Part shown: piece by piece, positions 5,591 through 12,364 of the stretch
How the letters are laid out: the number at the start of each line of letters is the position of its first letter
How positions within the stretch are numbered: position 1 is the first letter of the stretch
DNA from: DASPKW01 sp038244055
GTDB lineage: Bacteria; Planctomycetota; Phycisphaerae; Tepidisphaerales; Tepidisphaeraceae
Direction: 5' to 3'
Length of the DNA stretch: 14,028 nt
Assembly (NCBI GenBank): GCA_038244055.1
Contig: JBBRTW010000161.1
Location: 1-14,028 of the forward strand
Translations under genes and position numbers: made by a program
The notes under the pieces: generated by a model
Seen by the model: only the letters and a program-made list of their open reading frames with translations
What the model was told of the DNA's origin: nothing
The model's database searches: none

Positions 5591-7828
5591 ATGAACATCC
5601 AGAAGATGGTAATTGATGATCAGAACAACGCCCTGGCCACCCATGGCGGCGGCATGATGGCCGTCCCCGATGTCGGGGTGCCGCGCGCCAACCCGCTGAC
5701 GATGATCTGGCGTCGCCGCGGCGTGCTGGTCGTCGTGCTGGGCGTCTGCGTTCTGGCGGCGCTGATCAAATACGCCGTTTCGCCGGCCATCTATCGCAGC
5801 GAGGCGCGGCTCTTCGTCCAGACCAACAGCCTCAAATCCGGCTCCGACACCGGCCCGACCACCGCCTCCGAACTCCAACGCCAGTGCGAGCGCATTCGAA
5901 CCGCGCCGGTCCTCAACGATGTGCGCGCCAGCCTCGCCGATGCCAATCTCAAGACGTTCGATGCCACCAGCCGCTGGAACACGCTTCGCGAAAATCTCAA
6001 CGTCAATGTCGCCAAGGACAACGAGCTGATCCTGGTCTCCTTCGATTCGCCCTATAAGGTCGAGGCCCAGCTCATTCTCAAGTCGGTGGTGGATGCCTTC
6101 TCCAACTTCTACACCAAGGAGAAGAAAGCCCATCTCTTCGAGCTCGAAAAGGCCCGCAAGGATAAAGTCGCCGAGGTCGAGTCCCGCCGCAAGGAGCTCC
6201 TCGAATTCAGGAAGAAGAACGGCGCTCTGACCTTCAACGGTGAAAAAGGCAATCTCGAAACCCAGAAGCTCAACAGCCTTCAGGATGCCCTGACGCAGGA
6301 ACATCTCGAAGCCGTCAACGCCAAAAGCGCCGCCGAAGTCATGCGCGGCAAGATGTCCGATCCGGTTGAACTCGCCCGCCTGGCCGACTATCTCCGCGCC
6401 ACCGGCACCGTCGTCAGCACTGATCCCAACGACCAGACCCTCCGCAAACAGCTCTTCGACATGGAGCAGCAGCTCGATGGCCTCCGCGCCCGTCTGATGA
6501 AGAGCCACCCGGCCGTCAGCGCCGCCGAGGCGACCGTCGTCGCCCTCCGCGCCCGCGTCGCCGAGATGGACGCCGCACTGGCCGCCCGATACATCATGAC
6601 TCTCGACCAGAACCTCGCCCGCGCCCGAGCCCGCGAGGCCGACCTCCAGCAATCCTACGAGGAGCAGAAGAAAGTCGCCCTCGCCCTCTCCGCCAAGAGC
6701 GTGGAGATGGATCAGATGGAAGCGGATGTGAAGAGCGTCACCGGCCAGCTCGAAAAAATCGAAGGCCGACTCCTCGAACTCAAGGCCTCCGAAAATGTCG
6801 GCGTGCCCACCATCCAGGTCTTCGATGAGCCCAGCCTACCGTCCATGCCCATCAAGCCCGTCCTCACCATGATGCTCTTCCAGGGCCTGATGATCGGCCT
6901 GATCCTCGGCTGCCTTGCCGCGCTCATCCGCGACTGGACCGACCAGGGCCTGCGCAATGCCGAGGAAGTCACCCAGGCCGTCGGCGTTCCGCTTCTCGGT
7001 TCGGTCCCGCACATCTCCGGCCCGGTCAACCCCATGGCCACCGGCCGCAAGGTCGATCTCGAACCCGCCAGCGATGTCGCCGAAACCTACCGCACCATCC
7101 GCACCGCCGTCTTCTTCGGCACGCCCGACCGCGAGAGCCGAACGATCCTGGTTACTTCCCCCGCGCCCGGCGACGGCAAGAGCACCTTCGCCAGCAACCT
7201 CGCCATCGCGATGGCCCAGACCGGCAAGCGCGTGCTCCTGGTCGACTGCGATTTCCGCCGGCCGGTGCAGCATCGCGTTTTCGAATGCCGCCCCGGCGAT
7301 GGCCTCTCCACCGTTCTCACCGGGAAGGCCTCCCTCGATCACACCATTCAAAACACCGGCATTTCAGGCCTGGATATCCTCCCCGCCGGCCCGATTCCGA
7401 CCAATCCTTCCGAAATCCTCAACAGCCAGAGTTTCAGCGAAGTGCTCGAAGAGCTCAGCGTCCGCTACGAGCATGTGGTGGTCGATTCGCCTCCCGTGAT
7501 GGCGGTGGCCGATTCGCGGATCCTGGCCGCGATGTGCAGTGTCTGCATCCTGGTTGTCCGCGCTGAATCCACCACCCGCAAGGCCGCCGTGCATAGCCGC
7601 CGCGCCCTCGAAAGCGTCGGCGCTCATATCCTGGGCGTGGTCGTCAATGACGTCCCCCGCGGCCGCGACAACGATGGCGCTTACGGCGGCTACAGCTCCT
7701 ACCGCGCCAAGTACAACAACGGCCACACCAACGGCTACACCGCGCCCGTCGAGCCGGTCGTCCCGCGGGATCCGAAAACGACGGCGATTATTCCGGCCAA
7801 GTCGTTTCTGGATCTCAGACGGAAATAA
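5591..7828 (+). CDS. Wzc-like polysaccharide chain-length regulator / bacterial tyrosine kinase
   Basis: This 745-residue protein starts at the ATG at 5591, with GGGAGA at 5578-5583 and a 7-base spacer. The first transmembrane helix is at about residues 44-60 (VLVVVLGVCVLAALI), followed by a Wzz-type periplasmic domain. A long charged coiled-coil region covers about 175-400. Transmembrane helix 2 (TMMLFQGLMIGLILGCLAAL) is at about 426-445. A cytoplasmic BY-kinase domain spans about 490-690: Walker A SPAPGDGKST (523-532), Walker A' VLLVDCDFRRP (548-558) and Walker B VVVDSPP (629-635). The C-terminus is a tyrosine cluster (Y698, Y701, Y704, Y708, Y716), the usual autophosphorylation tail. As a fused Wzz plus kinase it would control polymer length and export of an exopolysaccharide. 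The PEP-CTERM genes nearby fit, since exosortase systems commonly accompany exopolysaccharide loci. No glycosyltransferase or Wza/Wzx/Wzy gene is in view. Confidence 0.93.
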   Translation: MNIQKMVIDDQNNALATHGGGMMAVPDVGVPRANPLTMIWRRRGVLVVVLGVCVLAALIKYAVSPAIYRSEARLFVQTNSLKSGSDTGPTTASELQRQCERIRTAPVLNDVRASLADANLKTFDATSRWNTLRENLNVNVAKDNELILVSFDSPYKVEAQLILKSVVDAFSNFYTKEKKAHLFELEKARKDKVAEVESRRKELLEFRKKNGALTFNGEKGNLETQKLNSLQDALTQEHLEAVNAKSAAEVMRGKMSDPVELARLADYLRATGTVVSTDPNDQTLRKQLFDMEQQLDGLRARLMKSHPAVSAAEATVVALRARVAEMDAALAARYIMTLDQNLARARAREADLQQSYEEQKKVALALSAKSVEMDQMEADVKSVTGQLEKIEGRLLELKASENVGVPTIQVFDEPSLPSMPIKPVLTMMLFQGLMIGLILGCLAALIRDWTDQGLRNAEEVTQAVGVPLLGSVPHISGPVNPMATGRKVDLEPASDVAETYRTIRTAVFFGTPDRESRTILVTSPAPGDGKSTFASNLAIAMAQTGKRVLLVDCDFRRPVQHRVFECRPGDGLSTVLTGKASLDHTIQNTGISGLDILPAGPIPTNPSEILNSQSFSEVLEELSVRYEHVVVDSPPVMAVADSRILAAMCSVCILVVRAESTTRKAAVHSRRALESVGAHILGVVVNDVPRGRDNDGAYGGYSSYRAKYNNGHTNGYTAPVEPVVPRDPKTTAIIPAKSFLDLRRK

Positions 7829-7871
7829 TTGCCGGCATTCAATCGTCAATTGACTTCCGAACTATCCATCG

Positions 7872-8198
7872 TCATCCCGCCCGTTTGCGTTTGCGAATAG
7901 ACGAAACCGGCACGATCGCATTCAGCCCGCGTTGAATCAATTCCGCACGGCTAATTCCAAGGCGTCTCGCATAGGCGTCCGAGCGCGCTAATAGCCCTCG
8001 CTCCACTGTCAACGAGATGGTTCGAGCCCCCAGACCCTTGCGGGGCCGGCCGCCCTTGTTTTTCGCACGGCGTTGCTGAGCGATATCGGCGGCGGTTTTG
8101 GGAAGAGCGGGCGGTTGATATGCGGGGTCATCGAATTGGCGGGTTGCCTTGCGAAGTTCGGCGGTTGTCATTTCCCAATAGGGTTTGGCTTTTCTCAT
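7872..8198 (-). CDS. Ribbon-helix-helix antitoxin (BrnA-like)
   Basis: This 108-residue basic protein has an AGGAGG ribosome binding site (plus 8204-8209) 5 bases before its ATG. Its start overlaps the stop of the upstream gene by 4 bases (ATGA). The C-terminal half reads RTISLTVERGLLARSDAYAR then RLGISRAELIQRGLNAI, which fits a CopG/Arc ribbon-helix-helix DNA-binding domain: a beta strand, then two helices. The N-terminal part, with a basic GGRPRKG patch, would contact the toxin. The order toxin first, antitoxin second, is that of BrnT/BrnA modules. It should neutralise the upstream toxin and repress the operon; this is family inference. Confidence 0.75.
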   Translation of the reverse strand: MRKAKPYWEMTTAELRKATRQFDDPAYQPPALPKTAADIAQQRRAKNKGGRPRKGLGARTISLTVERGLLARSDAYARRLGISRAELIQRGLNAIVPVSSIRKRKRAG

Positions 8199-8464
8199 CG
8201 GAGCCTCCTGCGGTATTGACGCTTTTGGGTGTCGGTTAGCGGCATGGCGTGGATGACAAAGATCACGTCGTCAGGACTGAAGATGTAGATCACCTGGAGA
8301 ATTACGCCACCGAGCGCCCGGCCCCAAACTCGCCATTTCCCATCGCCGATTTTCTCCGGCCATGGCGGCATTGCCGCGTCGATCACATATTCGGCGTCCT
8401 CAGGAGCCACCCCATGCGCGGCAATGTGATCAACGTTCCACTCATTCCAGCGGAATTCGTACAT
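8195..8464 (-). CDS. BrnT-like toxin (RelE-fold ribonuclease family)
   Basis: This 89-residue protein has BrnT family features: FRWNEWNVDHIAAHGVAPED at the N-terminus (the W-x-x-x-K/N-x-x-x-I-x-x-H-G-V pattern), DAEYVI, then a beta-rich core GDGKWRVWGRALGG and VIFVIHAMPLTDTQKRQYRR at the end. BrnT proteins are small RNases with a RelE-like fold that block translation. The downstream ribbon-helix-helix gene overlaps by 4 bases, consistent with a toxin-antitoxin operon. I see no strong ribosome binding site; the predicted promoter puts the transcript start only about 3 bases before the ATG, so translation may be leaderless. Confidence 0.75.
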   Translation of the reverse strand: MYEFRWNEWNVDHIAAHGVAPEDAEYVIDAAMPPWPEKIGDGKWRVWGRALGGVILQVIYIFSPDDVIFVIHAMPLTDTQKRQYRRRLR

Positions 8465-8473
8465 TGTTGGTTA

Positions 8474-8502
8474 ACTATATATAAAACCCACGTTCGAGGC
8501 AA
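8474..8502 (-). promoter_or_regulatory. Promoter of the BrnT/BrnA-like operon
   Basis: On the minus strand, TTGCCT (plus 8497-8502) and TATAGT (plus 8474-8479) are separated by 17 bases. They lie in an AT-rich patch with GTTAAC and TATATATA palindromes, plausible contacts for antitoxin autorepression. The inferred start near 8467 is almost at the ATG (8464). Confidence 0.5.
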
Positions 8503-8521
8503 GGGGTCATGGCCGTGCTGC

Positions 8522-9376
8522 CTACCCCAGCACCGCCGGCCGGATCGTCCGCGAATCCGTCGGCAGCTTGTCCAGATTCAGATCCGCCCACATCGCCGCG
8601 TGCGCATCCAGCGGGCTCTTGATGTTGTACGCCTGATACGCCAGCATTTCGCCGATGCGCACGACCAGGTCCACCAGCCGCTCGCCGGCGGCCCAGTGAT
8701 CGCCGACGCAGACGTGGCTCGGGTCGATATTCGGGTGATAGACCGGGGTGAGCATCTTGCAGGACGGGGCAACCCGGGGGTAATCGGCAGTTAGTTGTAT
8801 CTCAACCTGATGCACATTACGCGGGGCCGGCTGCTCGGGTTGGTCGGTCGGCTCCAGGCTCTGGATGCGGTACTCCACGCGATACACATCCGGCGGCTGG
8901 CCCTCGGCCGACAAAACCCGGATCATGTCCGACCCATTGAACGCCTCGGCCATGTGCTGCGCATCGGCCATCAATCGCCGCGTCCGCATGGGGATGCGCC
9001 GCTGCGGCTGGGGGATGGGCGGTTCGGTGGGAGAAGAAGGATGAAGGTTCAATGATGAAGGATGATTGGAGGTCGGAGGAGCGGATGGTGACGGCCGGGT
9101 GCCAGGCGCATGGGCCTGAGTGACGCTCGGAGCGGCCGGCATGGTGCGCGGGGCAATGGACTTCAACGCCGGCTGATCTTGTTGCGGATGCGAAACCGCC
9201 GGCCGCGAAACGGCCGGCCGCGCCGGCACGGGTTGAAAGAGCGATGCCCGGTCCGCCGCCGCCGCCGCGGGAACGGTCAGCACCGTGCCGCAATTCTTGC
9301 AGCGCGCCCCGCGCCCGGCGAATTCATCGGGCACTTTGAACGTCTTGGTGCAATTGGGGCAACTGAACTGGATCAT
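8522..9376 (-). CDS. Zinc ribbon plus E2 ubiquitin-conjugating-enzyme-like (UBC fold) protein
   Basis: This is a 284-residue protein. Residues 1-35 are a zinc ribbon (C6, C9, C26, C29; SCPNCTKTFKVP and RCKNCGTVLTVP). Residues 36-128 form a Pro/Ala/Ser-rich linker. Residues 130-268 match the E2 fold: helix RTRRLMADAQHMAEAF, the beta strands, ADYPRVAPSCKM (the YPxxxP turn), then YHPNIDPSHVCVGDHW, holding HPN (214-216), Cys223 one residue nearer HPN than in UbcH5-type E2s, and Trp228. The C-terminal helices (LVDLVVRIGEMLAY and NIKSPLDAHAAMW) also fit E2s. It would accept a ubiquitin-like modifier as a Cys thioester, if a modifier exists. The ATG lies 4 bases after the stop of the RING/FHA gene with no clear ribosome binding site, so translational coupling is likely. 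It could be a non-catalytic UBC domain, but the HPN and Cys argue against that. Confidence 0.85.
   Translation of the reverse strand: MIQFSCPNCTKTFKVPDEFAGRGARCKNCGTVLTVPAAAAADRASLFQPVPARPAVSRPAVSHPQQDQPALKSIAPRTMPAAPSVTQAHAPGTRPSPSAPPTSNHPSSLNLHPSSPTEPPIPQPQRRIPMRTRRLMADAQHMAEAFNGSDMIRVLSAEGQPPDVYRVEYRIQSLEPTDQPEQPAPRNVHQVEIQLTADYPRVAPSCKMLTPVYHPNIDPSHVCVGDHWAAGERLVDLVVRIGEMLAYQAYNIKSPLDAHAAMWADLNLDKLPTDSRTIRPAVLG
9036..9070 (+). repeat. Heptamer tandem array inside the E2-like gene
   Basis: The 7-bp units GAAGGAT (9036), GAAGGTT (9043), CAATGAT (9050), GAAGGAT (9057) and GATTGGA (9064) are in strict phase. They encode, on the minus strand, part of the Ser/Pro-rich linker between the zinc ribbon and the UBC domain (about residues 103-114, SNHPSSLNLHPS). 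The unit resembles intergenic spacer repeats rather than ordinary coding sequence. Confidence 0.7.
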
Positions 9377-9380
9377 GGCT

Positions 9381-10691
9381 TTACTTGAGCAGCGTTTCCC
9401 AGACGCGGACGCCTTTCCACCAGAGCATCGACGTGCCCCACCCCGCCAGCGCGCCGGCCAGGCCGACCAGCGCCGCCAGGATGATCAACCCGCGCCGGGT
9501 CGGCTTTTTCATCAGCAGAAAGGCCAGCGTCCACAGGAGCATGATGGCCGATGGTATCCCGAACGCAAGGGCGCCCAGCCCCATCGCAACAAATGAAAGC
9601 GCCAGCAACAGCGTCTCCCACGGAAATCCCCGCGCCGGCGGCAGAATCGCATGATCCACCGCCTCGGCCTCGCTGCGATCGGCTCCGGCATCGGCGGCCG
9701 CCGGCATCGCGTGACCCGCCCGCCGCTCCGGCGCAAGCACATTCACCTGATCGCAGCCATACGCGCTGCACCCGAAATTCTCCTGCCAGCACTGCGTATG
9801 AAAAGTCAGGTGGCACGAAGGGCAGGAGGTATGTTCCTCGCCGCGCACGATGGTGGTCTGGCAGATCGAGCAGGTGTGCAGATCGGCCGCCGGCCCGGAT
9901 GGCTCGGGGATCGGCGCGTGCAGTGTTGGAACCTCGGCCTGCATGGGCGCAGCGCCTTCGTTTGCGGTGAACTCGCCCGCGATCGGCCCGGCCGCAATGT
10001 CGCTTGTTCCCGAACCCGGAGCCCCCTGCCCCGAACTCTCTTCCACCACGACTGCAGGCGCTTGCGCCGGTGTCGCCGATTTAACCGTTTTCGCAGGCTT
10101 CTGCGGCTTCGGCGGCGGCGCAATCGCCTTCGCCCGCGCGCGCGGCGCTGGAGCAACCGCCGCCCCATCCTCCGCTCCCCCCGGAATGATCGGCCGCGCA
10201 ACCGATCCCGAAGTATGCGGCACCAGCAGCCTCTGCCCGCAATACCGGCAGCGCCCCGATGCCCCCGCCAGATCGGCCGTCACCCACATTGGCCCGCCGC
10301 AGGAGCAGTCGAAATAAATGCCCCCATCGTACGGGTCGTACGCCGGCGGCGCGTGCGCTGGGTCGAACGTCGCCACGTCGGCCGGGAGCTGGTCCGCCTC
10401 CATATACGTCAGCGTCGCCTGCCCGATGCGGATGATATCCCCATCGTGCAGCGTCCGCGGCTCCCGCGCTGGCTGGCCATTGAGGAAAGTCCCCGAGCGC
10501 GATCCCGCATCGTAAAGAATGTAATGTTCCTGGCCCTCGCGCCGGCCGATCCAGGCATGAATCCGCGACACGCCCGGGTCCGGAATCATCACCGTATTGA
10601 ACGGCCGCCGCCCGATGGTGATGCGCGAATCGAGAATCATCCCGTGCGGCGGGGCGGTGGGCGTGAGATTGTCGAGGATGAGAACGGGCAT
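9381..10691 (-). CDS. FHA, zinc ribbon, prokaryotic RING-type and transmembrane protein
   Basis: This is a 436-residue protein. I chose the ATG at 10691 because the FHA fold begins at once (MPVLILDN); a TTG at 10736 would only add a Pro-rich stub. The FHA domain covers residues 1-97, with ITIGRRPFN, the phosphothreonine-binding VSRIHA, and SGTFLNGQ. A zinc ribbon lies at about 126-157 (C129, C131, C148, C151), then a low-complexity Ala/Pro linker. At 274-313 there is a RING-like treble clef: C274, C277, C290, C293, H298, C301, C308, C313 (TCSICQTT, CPSCHLTFHTQCW, FGCSAYGC). Three hydrophobic helices (about 358-378, 380-395, 400-420) anchor the C-terminus. It looks like a membrane E3-like adaptor that reads phosphothreonine. 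It is followed after 4 bases by the E2-like gene. The family resembles prokaryotic RING family 1; ligase activity is inference. Confidence 0.83.
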   Translation of the reverse strand: MPVLILDNLTPTAPPHGMILDSRITIGRRPFNTVMIPDPGVSRIHAWIGRREGQEHYILYDAGSRSGTFLNGQPAREPRTLHDGDIIRIGQATLTYMEADQLPADVATFDPAHAPPAYDPYDGGIYFDCSCGGPMWVTADLAGASGRCRYCGQRLLVPHTSGSVARPIIPGGAEDGAAVAPAPRARAKAIAPPPKPQKPAKTVKSATPAQAPAVVVEESSGQGAPGSGTSDIAAGPIAGEFTANEGAAPMQAEVPTLHAPIPEPSGPAADLHTCSICQTTIVRGEEHTSCPSCHLTFHTQCWQENFGCSAYGCDQVNVLAPERRAGHAMPAAADAGADRSEAEAVDHAILPPARGFPWETLLLALSFVAMGLGALAFGIPSAIMLLWTLAFLLMKKPTRRGLIILAALVGLAGALAGWGTSMLWWKGVRVWETLLK

Positions 10692-10764
10692 GGGATATCC
10701 GGGTCCGATTGTCGGGGCGGGGGGGATGGATGGCAAATGACGGGCAGGTCAAAGGAGGGGCATG

Positions 10765-10792
10765 TCAAATGGCAAATGTTAAATGTCAAATG
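10765..10792 (+). repeat. Heptamer tandem array (consensus TCAAATG)
   Basis: Four 7-bp units are in phase: TCAAATG (10765), GCAAATG (10772), TTAAATG (10779) and TCAAATG (10786). A partial unit, GGCAAATGA, lies nearby at about 10732-10740. The array sits 74-101 bp upstream of the ATG of the RING/FHA gene, in its probable promoter region. Confidence 0.75.
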
Positions 10793-10976
10793 TGGAGAAA
10801 GGCAGTGCGTCATTGACCCACTCCCAGAAAGGCAGTCCGCGTCGAGGACCATTCCGGTATGGCGCACGAATCCCAGGGCGCATCGTTATCGCCGTTGCGC
10901 CCCCGCAGTCGCTTGCGTCGTCGCGCCCCTGCAATCCTCCCACGATATTGTTCAAAACCATCGACGCCACCGGACG

Positions 10977-10994
10977 CGCTCCGCAAGCGGAGCG
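10977..10994 (-). terminator. GC-rich hairpin downstream of the secreted-protein gene
   Basis: CGCTCCGC (10977-10984) and GCGGAGCG (10987-10994) are exact reverse complements around AA. The hairpin lies about 31 bases past the stop codon at 11026 on the minus strand. No T-tract follows, so it is only a weak candidate for an intrinsic terminator; it might instead protect the transcript 3' end. Confidence 0.3.
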
Positions 10995-11025
10995 GCTAAA
11001 ATCAGAGGCTAAACTCGGAGAACGA

Positions 11026-12348
11026 TTAACGCCGAATTTCCACCCACTCCGTCTTCCCGAACGCCTCGATCGTCCAGGTCAGCGAGTCCAGCCAGTAGCA
11101 GTCGCCCAGCCCATCCGGCCCCGAGGCCATGTACCCCGCGAGTTGCTCGGCCGACGTTCCCAGCACCCAGCGCTCGGCCGGGAAGACCATCCCGAAGATT
11201 TCGCGCGGCAGGCCGATGGCTTCGCAATCGGGGCCGATATTGCCGGCCCAGGAGTTGTAGGGCGGGGCGATCAGCCACCAATGGGGGTAGGCCTTTTTGA
11301 TGGCATCGTTCTTCTTGCCGACGTCATCGCGGGCGCGATCGCCGAGGAATCGGCCTGCCTCGGGGCAGAGATTGAGGAGCATGAAGTTGGTGGAGCGGAG
11401 GACGTTGTGATGGGTCTCCTTGAGGCGGTTGAAATATTTGAAGGAGGCTTTCTCGGTGGCCGAGTAGTCCAGCGCGGCGCTGAAGGCATTATTGGCGAAA
11501 TCGCCGGCCTGCTTCTCGGCTTCGGCATCTTTGAAATCGCGGGCCAGGCGGGCGATGGCGATGTGAGCGCCGAGTTCGCCATAAAGCTGCGCTTCCGCGG
11601 CGTGGGCGGCGTAATATTTCCTGATCTGCGGCCAGTATTTGCGGATCGTGTCGCGGTCATTGGCGCGGTCGGCCCACAGCCAGAGGCCGTAAAGCGTGTG
11701 GAGCGAGGGGCGATGTTGGCCTTCCATGCCCCACCAGCGGTCGAAGTTGTAGGCCTTGGGCTGGCCGAGGTTCTCCCGGCCAGCGCCTTCGTTCCAGGGG
11801 AGTTTTGGCCCGGCCCAGGGGGCGTATTTGGGGTTTGCGAGTTCGGCGGCAACGTAATTGCGGGCTTTGGTTTGCTGATCGGCGGTCAGATGCGGGTACG
11901 CCCAGGCGAGCGTGGTGATGATCCGGCCGGGGGCGACGTAGAGAAAGTAGCCTTCGTGATGGAGATCGCCGGAGTTGAAGTAGTAGGGGGCGAGATGGCC
12001 GGCGGCGAGGATCTTATCGATCTCGGCGCGGAGGTCATCGAGCATCCATTGGCGCTCGGGCGGGAGTTGGATCGCGGTGACGGCGGGGCGCTGCCAGAGG
12101 TATTTGTCGAAGTCCTCAGCGCGAACGGCCGAAGCGTGAAGTGCAATAAGCAACGCAAGTCCACAAAATACACTGATGATGTCATGCTGAGCGTAGCGAA
12201 GCATCTTGCCAATCCATTGAGGCCGATGCGAAAACGGGAATCGGCCTCGCCGGATCGACAAGATCCTTCGGTCGCCTAAAGCTCCCTCAGGATGATATGA
12301 CACGCATTGACTCGGCAGGCTCTTTCTTGAATTGTCAGACAAGCTCAT
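11026..12348 (-). CDS. Secreted protein of unknown family, signal-peptide region interrupted by a MITE-like repeat
   Basis: I chose the ATG at 12348 (MSLSDNSRKS, 440 residues) because AGGAG (plus 12354-12358) precedes it by 5 bases and it lies 16 bp after the propeller gene stop, as in an operon. Residues 18-55 are encoded by a 114-bp inverted-repeat element. A hydrophobic core (VFCGLALLIAL, about 60-70) and a cleavage-like SAVRA-EDF follow. Without the element, the basic start and this core would form an ordinary signal peptide. The ATG at 12204, inside the element (MLRYAQHD), could also start a 392-residue protein. The mature part is rich in Trp, Tyr and His (YFNSGDLHHEGYFLY, YNFDRWWGMEGQHRPS, AYPHWWLIAPPYNSWAG) and looks mostly helical. 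It might be an alpha-toroid carbohydrate-active enzyme, but I do not recognise the family. Confidence 0.75.
   Translation of the reverse strand: MSLSDNSRKSLPSQCVSYHPEGALGDRRILSIRRGRFPFSHRPQWIGKMLRYAQHDIISVFCGLALLIALHASAVRAEDFDKYLWQRPAVTAIQLPPERQWMLDDLRAEIDKILAAGHLAPYYFNSGDLHHEGYFLYVAPGRIITTLAWAYPHLTADQQTKARNYVAAELANPKYAPWAGPKLPWNEGAGRENLGQPKAYNFDRWWGMEGQHRPSLHTLYGLWLWADRANDRDTIRKYWPQIRKYYAAHAAEAQLYGELGAHIAIARLARDFKDAEAEKQAGDFANNAFSAALDYSATEKASFKYFNRLKETHHNVLRSTNFMLLNLCPEAGRFLGDRARDDVGKKNDAIKKAYPHWWLIAPPYNSWAGNIGPDCEAIGLPREIFGMVFPAERWVLGTSAEQLAGYMASGPDGLGDCYWLDSLTWTIEAFGKTEWVEIRR
12182..12295. mobile_element. MITE-like inverted-repeat element (TCATnCTGAG termini)
   Basis: The left end TCATGCTGAGCGTAG then CGAAGCATCTTG (12182-12208) is an imperfect inverted copy of the right end, which on the minus strand reads TCATCCTGAGGGAG (12295-12282), then CGAAGGATCTTG (12270-12259). 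The span is 114 bp, exactly 38 codons, and the frame of the surrounding gene stays open through it. The words TCATCCTGAG and CGAAGGATCT are familiar from very common small dispersed repeats in many bacterial genomes. It encodes no protein of its own, and I could not define a clean target duplication. Confidence 0.65.
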
Positions 12349-12364
12349 AGCGGCTCCTGCGATA

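Larger units (their letters stand above)
10692..11025. other. Spacer upstream of the RING/E2 operon
   Basis: This 334-bp stretch lies between the operon start and the stop of the secreted-protein gene at 11026. It must carry the promoter of the RING/E2 operon unless transcription reads through from the upstream genes on the same strand. I see a heptamer array at 10765-10792 and a GC hairpin at 10977-10994, but no convincing -35/-10 pair. No gene is supported here. Confidence 0.5.

Noticed and set aside
5510..6652. Minus-strand open frame of 380 codons
   Set aside because: It is antisense to the BY-kinase gene, which has unmistakable Walker motifs.
9651..11012. Plus-strand open frame of 453 codons rich in Arg and His
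   Set aside because: It lies opposite the FHA/RING gene and runs through the heptamer array; its composition is that of an antisense shadow.
10783..12279. Long plus-strand open frame of 498 codons
   Set aside because: It is antisense to the secreted-protein gene, which has a signal peptide, ribosome binding site and a natural composition. The plus-strand product is Gly/Val/Glu-rich shadow coding typical of high-GC DNA.
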